From contig JALTEL010000032.1 in the NCBI GenBank assembly GCA_027073945.1, positions 1 through 13,203 on the forward strand: DNA of 13,203 nucleotides. The letters run 5' to 3'. Shown one piece after another: positions 8,360-13,203 of the stretch. The stretch is from Caldifarciminota bacterium (GTDB lineage: Bacteria; WOR-3; Hydrothermia; UBA1063; CAJXJZ01). The position numbers and the translations under genes were made by a program. Position 1 is the first letter of the stretch. The number at the start of each line of letters is the position of its first letter. A model generated the notes under the pieces. The model was given only the letters and a program-made list of their open reading frames with translations, had not been told where the DNA came from and made no database searches.

Positions 8360-9963
8360 TATTAAAAGAACTTTATACCAAGAATTATCATATATTGGGT
8401 AATCAGCATATTGAACTTCATAAAGGCATGACCGTTGTTACGGGTGAAACAGGTGCCGGGAAATCGCTTCTTGTCAATGCCATTCATGAATTGTTCGGTG
8501 GTAAGATTGTCTGGGAAAGGCATAAGTCAAATGAAGAGATTACGGGCATTGTTGAATTATCGGGTGAAGAGCATATAATTAAAAGAAGCATATTTACAAA
8601 AGAGCGAAAGTCCAGGTTTTTTATTGATGATAGTCCTGTCACCAGAGCCCGTGTCATTGAAAAATTCTGGAAATACATTGAAATAACAAGTCAATATGAA
8701 AGTCAGGACCTGCTAAATCCGCAGATACACTATCATTACTTTGACATTCTTGCTTCACTTGAAAAACTTGAAAAGGAAGTGGAAGAGTCTTATAAAAATT
8801 ATCATAATGCGCTTTTAAAACTCAAGCAGGCGGAGCATGAATACTCGGAAAGACAAAAACAAAGGGAATTTTTAAATTACCAATTAAAAGAGATGAAGTC
8901 ATTAAATGTGCAGCCTGACGAGGATATTACACTTGCCGAGAAGCTCTCAATTTTTGAAAGTATAGAGAACCTTGGGGAGATGATAGACGAGGGTAAAACC
9001 GTTTTTTATGAGGGAGAAAATTCTATATACTCCCTTGTATCGGAGTTCAGGAACAAATATGAGAGGCTTTACAGCAAAGAAATTTCCAGAGATGGTATTG
9101 GAGAACTTATTGAAGGTATAGGAATAAATGCGGAGGAAGTTTGGAAGATTTTAGAGAGGTATAGCCAAATGACCGCAGTGTCAAAGGATGAAATAGAAGC
9201 GGTTAGAGAGAGGCTGTACAACATAAAAACACTTTTCAGGAAATATAATATTAGTTCAACGCAGGAGTTAAAAGAACTCATCAAACGCACAGAGGCGGCA
9301 ATAGATAATATGAATGTGAAGGAAATGGAACTTGGTAAGCTGCGCGAAGACCTTCGGCATAAACAGGATAAGCTGAGTAAATTGTGTCGGAGTTTGAAGT
9401 TTGAAAGAAAGGGGTCAAAGGCAAAAATTGAAAAATATGTTGAAAAAGAGCTATCGGAACTTGGTATTACACGGGCGAAGTTTTTGGCAGATATAAGGGA
9501 CAAAGAGGACGGACCAACAGGCTCAGAAGATATAGAATTTCTGATTTCAACCGTGCCCGGAGAACCGCCTGCCAAGCTCAGGTTCACTGCCTCAGGTGGT
9601 GAACTCTCAAGAATTCTGCTGGCATTTAAAAAACTTTTAAAAGCAAAGGATATAAAAAAAATAGTTATATTTGATGAGATAGATACGGGCATCGGAGGCA
9701 ATGTTGCAGGTAAAGTCGGTGCGGCGTTGCAGCAGATATCAAAGCAATCTGAAATGATTGTTATAACACATCTTCCGCAGATTGCAGCCTTTGCTGATTG
9801 GCATATATTCGTTAAAAAGAACATTACAGGAGACACGACTGAAATTCAAATCAAATATTTAAACAAAGAGGAGCGCATTAATGAAATAGCCCGAATGATT
9901 TCCGGGGGCAAGATTACGCAATCTGCAATAACTCATGCCGCTTCTCTTATAAAAAGGAGGTGA
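8356..9963 (+). CDS. recN: DNA repair protein RecN (SMC-like ATPase)
   Basis: An SMC-family ATPase that acts at double-strand DNA breaks during recombinational repair. The N-terminal head half has Walker A GETGAGKS at 30-37. A long charged, coiled-coil-like middle region spans about 150-380. The C-terminal head half has the ABC signature SGGELSR from 413 and Walker B FDEIDTGIGG starting at 439, with the D440-E441 pair, followed by the VITHLPQIAAFAD switch segment. At 535 residues it is slightly shorter than typical RecN (about 550). The region usually written IHGQHEHQ reads ITSQYESQ here, keeping the glutamines but not the histidines. Its ATG overlaps the NAD kinase TGA as ATGA, a coupled arrangement; nadK-recN adjacency is common in bacteria. 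The last codons (K-R-R-stop) also form the rsfS ribosome-binding site. Confidence 0.95.
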   Translation: MILKELYTKNYHILGNQHIELHKGMTVVTGETGAGKSLLVNAIHELFGGKIVWERHKSNEEITGIVELSGEEHIIKRSIFTKERKSRFFIDDSPVTRARVIEKFWKYIEITSQYESQDLLNPQIHYHYFDILASLEKLEKEVEESYKNYHNALLKLKQAEHEYSERQKQREFLNYQLKEMKSLNVQPDEDITLAEKLSIFESIENLGEMIDEGKTVFYEGENSIYSLVSEFRNKYERLYSKEISRDGIGELIEGIGINAEEVWKILERYSQMTAVSKDEIEAVRERLYNIKTLFRKYNISSTQELKELIKRTEAAIDNMNVKEMELGKLREDLRHKQDKLSKLCRSLKFERKGSKAKIEKYVEKELSELGITRAKFLADIRDKEDGPTGSEDIEFLISTVPGEPPAKLRFTASGGELSRILLAFKKLLKAKDIKKIVIFDEIDTGIGGNVAGKVGAALQQISKQSEMIVITHLPQIAAFADWHIFVKKNITGDTTEIQIKYLNKEERINEIARMISGGKITQSAITHAASLIKRR

Positions 9964-9964
9964 T
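9954..9964 (+). promoter_or_regulatory. full-length anti-Shine-Dalgarno match ahead of rsfS, overlapping the recN stop
   Basis: AAGGAGGTGAT is complementary to essentially the entire usual bacterial 16S rRNA 3' tail. It ends four bases before the TTG at 9968 (seven bases from the AGGAGG core) and so fixes that non-ATG start. The same bases encode the last arginines and the stop codon of recN. Confidence 0.8.
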
Positions 9965-9967
9965 AAT

Positions 9968-10315
9968 TTGGATAGAATTCTGGCATCTGTTGCCGAAACT
10001 ATAAACAAATCCAAGGGTGATAATACTGTAATTTTAGACATGAGGTCAATACAGGCAAGGTTTTGTGATTTTTTTGTTATAACCACTGCAAAAACAAAGT
10101 ATCATATGGAAGCACTTTCCCAAGAAATTTCAGAGGAACTTGAAAAAATGGGCATGTTGCCTCATCATATAGAAGGTACAAAAGACAGTAGATGGGTGTT
10201 AATGGATTACGGGTATTTTGTAGTACACATATTTACAGAAGGGGGTAGAGGATTCTATGCACTTGAAAATCTGTGGCATGATGCCAGGAGAATAGAGGTA
10301 AAAGATGAAGCTTAA
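9968..10315 (+). CDS. rsfS: ribosomal silencing factor RsfS
   Basis: A small protein of the RsfS/Iojap family, which binds ribosomal protein uL14 on the large subunit and blocks subunit joining when nutrients are short. The family pattern is clear: an N-terminal helix, then strands with the DFFVITTAKTKYHMEAL segment, the EGTKDSRWVLMDYG segment, VVHIFTE, and a terminal FYALENLWHDA. The 115-residue length is typical. It starts at TTG with an exceptionally strong ribosome-binding site, which suggests high translation despite the weak start codon. The 3' end overlaps argS by 11 bases. In many bacteria rsfS sits by nadD; here it is placed between recN and argS, keeping a translation theme with the next gene. 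Confidence 0.95.
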   Translation: MDRILASVAETINKSKGDNTVILDMRSIQARFCDFFVITTAKTKYHMEALSQEISEELEKMGMLPHHIEGTKDSRWVLMDYGYFVVHIFTEGGRGFYALENLWHDARRIEVKDEA

Positions 10316-11933
10316 AGATGGTCGCTACATCAAAAAGTTTCTCGGCACTATCGTAAAGAATACTGTTAAATCACTTTTTGGCGTGGACTGTGAGATATAT
10401 TTTGAAGAAACTCCGCACATTGAGTTTGGAGATTATTCAACCAATTTTTTATTTAAACTTTCCAAGATAACACACAAGTCTCCCAAAGAAATTGGGGACA
10501 CAATTTCGCTTGAATTGTTTAAAACCCTGAAATCTGTGGCAAGAGAGGTTAATACTCAGGCTGGATTTCTCAATATAACACTTTCCAACAAGATATTGCA
10601 TGACACGCTGAGGCAGATAAACAGCGACCCGAAAAATTACGGCAAGCAGGTCACAGGACTGAAAAATAAGGTAAATATAGAATTCGTTTCCGCAAATCCG
10701 ACAGGACCATTGAATGTTGTTAATGCACGTGCAGCTGCTATTGGTGATTCTCTGAAAAGAATATTAAATTTCATGGGATATGATGCCGATTCCGAGTTTT
10801 ATTCCAACAATGCTGGAGCACAGATAAAGGCACTTGTTGAAACTGTGAAGTGGTGGATGGACAAGGCAAATGGAACAAACCGGCCATTTCCAGAAACGGG
10901 TTACAGGGGAAAGTATCTTGAAGCAGTGGCGAAATCTGCCATATCTGAGCATGTATCCGAAAATGAGCTTGAAGATTATGTGACTGAGAAGATTTTAAAT
11001 GAGCAGCTCAAAGTGCTCAAAAAATTTGGAGTTAAGTTTAATAATGTTGTTAATGAAAAATGGATAAGGAATAGTGAATATCCCGGACTTGTCTTGAGGA
11101 AGCTGAAAGAAGAAAAATTTTTGTTTTTCGAGGATGGGGCAACGTTTTTCAGAAGTACTGATTTTGGAGATACAGAGCCCAGAGTTATTATAAGAAGAAA
11201 CGGGACAGGCACTTATTTCTTTTATGATCTTGCCTATCATCTCTACAAACTGGACAGAAAATATAAATGGTTGATAAATCTCTTAGGGCCTGACCATCAT
11301 GGCTATTTAAAGAGAATGGAAGCAGGGCTTTCTGCGCTTGGTTATGATGGTAAATTACAAATACTGATCGTTCAACAGGTCAATTTACTTAAAGGCAATG
11401 AAAAGATAAAGATGTCAAAAAGAGAAGGGCAGTATTATACGTTGCATGACCTTCTTAAAGAGGTTGGTAAGGATGCCGCAAGATTTTTCTTTCTTATGAG
11501 AACACTCAATTCGCATTTGAATTTTGACATGGATAGGGCAAAGTTATTGGATAAGAATAATCCTGTTTATTATGTCCAATATGCACATGCTCGTGCCTGC
11601 AGTCTTTTGAAATTCGGAGAAGAGAAAGGATTTTCCCCTTCGGATAAGTCGCTTAGACTCTTACAATTGCAGGAAGAACGTGCACTTATGCGTAAGCTTG
11701 TATACTTCCCTGATACGGTGGAATACGCTGCGGTGCGATTAGAACCGCATGAAATAGCAAAGTATCTTATGGAACTGTCGGATATTTTTCATAATTATTA
11801 TCAAAAGAACAGAGTTGTGGACGAATCAAAACCGGAGTTGACGCAGGCAAGACTGTTTCTTGTACTGGGTGTCAAGAATGTGTTGAAAGCGGCGCTGTCT
11901 CTGATTGGTGTCTCTCAACCCAAATCGATGTAG
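10305..11933 (+). CDS. argS: arginyl-tRNA synthetase with altered HIGH signature
   Basis: A class I synthetase that joins arginine to tRNA-Arg. An N-terminal Add-1 domain (about 1-110) is followed by the Rossmann catalytic domain and a C-terminal DALR anticodon-binding domain from about 420. The block FVSANPTGPL is intact, but the expected HVGH reads N137-V-V-N140, so both signature histidines are asparagine. The second signature is fully present as K369-M-S-K372, followed by REG, and the GPDHHGY segment is conserved. The protein is full length (542 residues), with a normal ending, and no frameshift is visible, so this looks like a real variant and not a pseudogene. The ATG start has AGAGG at 10294-10298 with a six-base spacer and overlaps rsfS by 11 bases. 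Its stop TAG lies within the ribosome-binding site of RNase PH. Confidence 0.95.
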   Translation: MKLKDGRYIKKFLGTIVKNTVKSLFGVDCEIYFEETPHIEFGDYSTNFLFKLSKITHKSPKEIGDTISLELFKTLKSVAREVNTQAGFLNITLSNKILHDTLRQINSDPKNYGKQVTGLKNKVNIEFVSANPTGPLNVVNARAAAIGDSLKRILNFMGYDADSEFYSNNAGAQIKALVETVKWWMDKANGTNRPFPETGYRGKYLEAVAKSAISEHVSENELEDYVTEKILNEQLKVLKKFGVKFNNVVNEKWIRNSEYPGLVLRKLKEEKFLFFEDGATFFRSTDFGDTEPRVIIRRNGTGTYFFYDLAYHLYKLDRKYKWLINLLGPDHHGYLKRMEAGLSALGYDGKLQILIVQQVNLLKGNEKIKMSKREGQYYTLHDLLKEVGKDAARFFFLMRTLNSHLNFDMDRAKLLDKNNPVYYVQYAHARACSLLKFGEEKGFSPSDKSLRLLQLQEERALMRKLVYFPDTVEYAAVRLEPHEIAKYLMELSDIFHNYYQKNRVVDESKPELTQARLFLVLGVKNVLKAALSLIGVSQPKSM

Positions 11934-11943
11934 GAGAGTACAA

Positions 11944-12663
11944 ATGAGGAAATTTTCAATAACGAGAAATTTTGTTGAAAACGCAGAAGGTTCCTGTCTT
12001 GCTGAGATGGGTAATACGAAAGTGATATGCAGTGCTTCTGTTTCCGATACCGTGCCTGCATGGATGAAAAATGCAGGTATGGGATGGGTAACAGCGGAAT
12101 ATGCAATGCTTCCCAGAGCAACCTTACAGAGAAAACCACGTGAGTCAAGACTGGGGCGCCTTGATTCAAGGTCAGTAGAAATATCCAGAATAATAGGCAG
12201 AGCAATTCGTGGGGTAGTGGACCTTTCCAAGTTGGAAGGCTATACAATAGTTATTGATTGTGACGTGTTGCAGGCAGACGGTGGTACAAGAACAGCGGCT
12301 ATAAACGGTGGCTTTTCGGCATTGTATGATGCTGTCAATTTTATGTTAAAGAAGAATCTCATAAAGTATAATCCCATAAGAGAATTCCTTGGAGCAATTT
12401 CCGTAGGTATTGTTGGAAGAAAATTCGTGGTTGATTTATCCTATGAAGAAGACCATGTGGCGGATGTTGACCTCAATGTAACAATGGCGGAGAAATCAGG
12501 CATACTGGATATACAGGGAACGGGTGAGAGAAAAGGTTTTAAAAGACAGGAACTCAACACCATGCTTGATATGGCTGAGGAGGCAATATCCGATATTATA
12601 GCGTATCAGAAGAAGAACCTTTTTAAGGATTATCTCTCGGATAGGCTAAATAATGATATTTGA
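11944..12663 (+). CDS. rph: ribonuclease PH (short N-terminus)
   Basis: A phosphorolytic 3'-to-5' exoribonuclease that trims tRNA 3' ends, usually as a ring of six subunits. Clear family blocks are AEGS, GNTKVICSASV, GWVTAEYAMLPRA, DCDVLQADGGTRTA with phosphate-binding T115-R116-T117, and YEEDHVADVD with metal-binding type aspartates D170 and D176. The chosen ATG has AGGAG (11932-11936) at a seven-base spacer and gives 239 residues. It begins at the position of the LRP motif in homologues, so the usual first ten or so residues, including the R-x-D-G-R type motif, are absent. An alternative TTG at 11905 adds 13 residues, but these (N-P-N-R-C-R-R) do not restore that motif and overlap argS. The argS stop overlaps its ribosome-binding site. 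Confidence 0.93.
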   Translation: MRKFSITRNFVENAEGSCLAEMGNTKVICSASVSDTVPAWMKNAGMGWVTAEYAMLPRATLQRKPRESRLGRLDSRSVEISRIIGRAIRGVVDLSKLEGYTIVIDCDVLQADGGTRTAAINGGFSALYDAVNFMLKKNLIKYNPIREFLGAISVGIVGRKFVVDLSYEEDHVADVDLNVTMAEKSGILDIQGTGERKGFKRQELNTMLDMAEEAISDIIAYQKKNLFKDYLSDRLNNDI

Positions 12664-12682
12664 ATCTTTAAAATTGAAAAAC

Positions 12683-12688
12683 AGGAGG
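12683..12688 (+). promoter_or_regulatory. ribosome-binding site for the ferritin-like gene
   Basis: AGGAGG lies eight bases before the ATG at 12697, in the 33-base gap after RNase PH. It is one of the strongest sites in the window. I see no convincing promoter in the gap itself. Confidence 0.7.
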
Positions 12689-12696
12689 TAATTACA

Positions 12697-13194
12697 ATGG
12701 GAACAAAAGGCAGGGAAATAGTCGGAATGGACGTAGATAGTGTGGTTGAGTTGCTTAATAGGGCATTTGCAGATGAATGGTTGGCACACTATCAATACTG
12801 GATAGGTGCAAAGGTTGTCAGTGGCCCGATGAAAGAAGCCGTTATAGCCGAGTTAATTCAGCATGCCGGTGATGAACTCAGACATGCTGATATGCTCACT
12901 GCGAGAATAATACAACTTGGAGGTACACCGATTATCAAACCCGAGGATTGGTATAAGATGACGAATTGTGGATATGATGCCCCTGAAAATCCCTATGTAA
13001 AGGATATTTTAGAGCAGAATATCAAAGGTGAGCAATGCGCAATTGAGACTTACAATAAATTGCTTGCGCTCACCAGAGACAAAGATCCTATTACCTATAA
13101 TATAGCACTTCAGATTCTTCAGGATGAAGTGGAGCATGAAGAGGACCTTCAGGCTCTTCTGGAGGATATGAAAGATATGTTAAAAAGAGGGTAG
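12697..13194 (+). CDS. ferritin-like protein, probably Dps-like/thioferritin (DPSL) type
   Basis: A four-helix-bundle iron or peroxide-handling protein of the ferritin superfamily. Likely di-iron ligands are E27 (DEW), E60 and H63 (DELRH), E112 (GEQ), and E144 and H147 (DEVEH), one set per helix pair as the family requires. The protein also has two cysteines, C91 in TNCGYDAP and C114 in GEQCAI, placed close to the metal-ligand region. This pairing matches what I recall of the Dps-like thioferritin group described from Sulfolobus and Bacteroides, in which such a class of protein assembles into 12-subunit cages and uses peroxide to oxidise iron. The 165-residue length fits. It could instead be a bacterioferritin-like protein, but I see no obvious heme-binding Met at the usual place. 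It is the last gene in the window, codirectional with RNase PH, and unrelated in role to its neighbours. Confidence 0.8.
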   Translation: MGTKGREIVGMDVDSVVELLNRAFADEWLAHYQYWIGAKVVSGPMKEAVIAELIQHAGDELRHADMLTARIIQLGGTPIIKPEDWYKMTNCGYDAPENPYVKDILEQNIKGEQCAIETYNKLLALTRDKDPITYNIALQILQDEVEHEEDLQALLEDMKDMLKRG

Positions 13195-13203
13195 TGTAAT
13201 TTA

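Noticed and set aside
9069..9836. A 255-codon open frame on the minus strand inside recN
   Set aside because: It is antisense to a strongly conserved gene, its translation is low-complexity Ser/Leu/Phe/Ile-rich, as expected from the reverse of charged coiled-coil codons, and it has no recognisable motif.
11826..12247. Minus-strand open frames of 110 and 134 codons across the argS-rph junction
   Set aside because: Both are antisense to well-supported genes and show no domain-like pattern; they look like chance openings.
12640..12696. A separate promoter in the gap before the ferritin-like gene
   Set aside because: TAAAAT at 12669-12674 resembles a -10 box, but the bases 17 upstream (CTAAAT) do not resemble a -35 box, and the gap is AT-rich enough for chance matches.
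13195..13203. A transcription terminator after the last gene
   Set aside because: Only nine bases follow the last stop, with no hairpin visible; the window ends too soon to judge.

Overview
The window is one unbroken run of twelve genes, all on the + strand, with almost no intergenic DNA. Most neighbours overlap by 1 to 11 bases or are joined at the stop codon. The two longest gaps between genes are 27 bases (before secD) and 33 bases (before the last gene). Every gene but one is a recognisable bacterial housekeeping or envelope gene. I see no mobile element, phage gene, CRISPR array, tRNA, rRNA or rho-independent terminator, and no stretch over 300 bases without a gene.

The organism looks like a divergent, AT-rich bacterium with strong Shine-Dalgarno usage and several TTG starts. 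The signal-peptide beta-strand-rich protein between the penicillin-binding protein and SecD suggests an outer membrane. The divergence of the proteins and the gene mix remind me of uncultivated candidate phyla of the WOR-3/Stahlbacteria or FCB-neighbour type. That is a low-confidence impression that only a phylogenetic placement could confirm.

Layout: (1) 69-4328, peptidoglycan block: an N-acetylmuramoyl-L-alanine amidase, glutamate racemase (murI) and a class A penicillin-binding protein. These cut glycan-attached peptides, supply D-glutamate and polymerise/cross-link the wall. (2) 4329-5039, an unrecognised exported protein that is a candidate small outer-membrane beta-barrel. (3) 5067-7541, secD and secF, the export motor subunits, preceded by a near-consensus sigma-70 promoter. 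(4) 7538-9963, NAD kinase and recN, a pair that is often adjacent in bacteria. (5) 9968-12663, an RNA/translation block: rsfS (ribosome silencing), argS and RNase PH. (6) 12697-13194, a ferritin-like protein of the Dps-like/thioferritin type, preceded by its own strong ribosome-binding site.

The points most worth a second look are: the arginyl-tRNA synthetase in which both histidines of the HIGH signature are asparagine (N137 and N140); the RNase PH that seems to start inside the conserved N-terminal segment; the Cys91/Cys114 pair in the ferritin-like protein; the unidentified exported protein embedded in the wall/secretion cluster; and the promoter overlapping that protein's 3' end. I did not find a clearly new multi-gene system. 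The window is mainly a compact core-gene operon with unusual sequence details.
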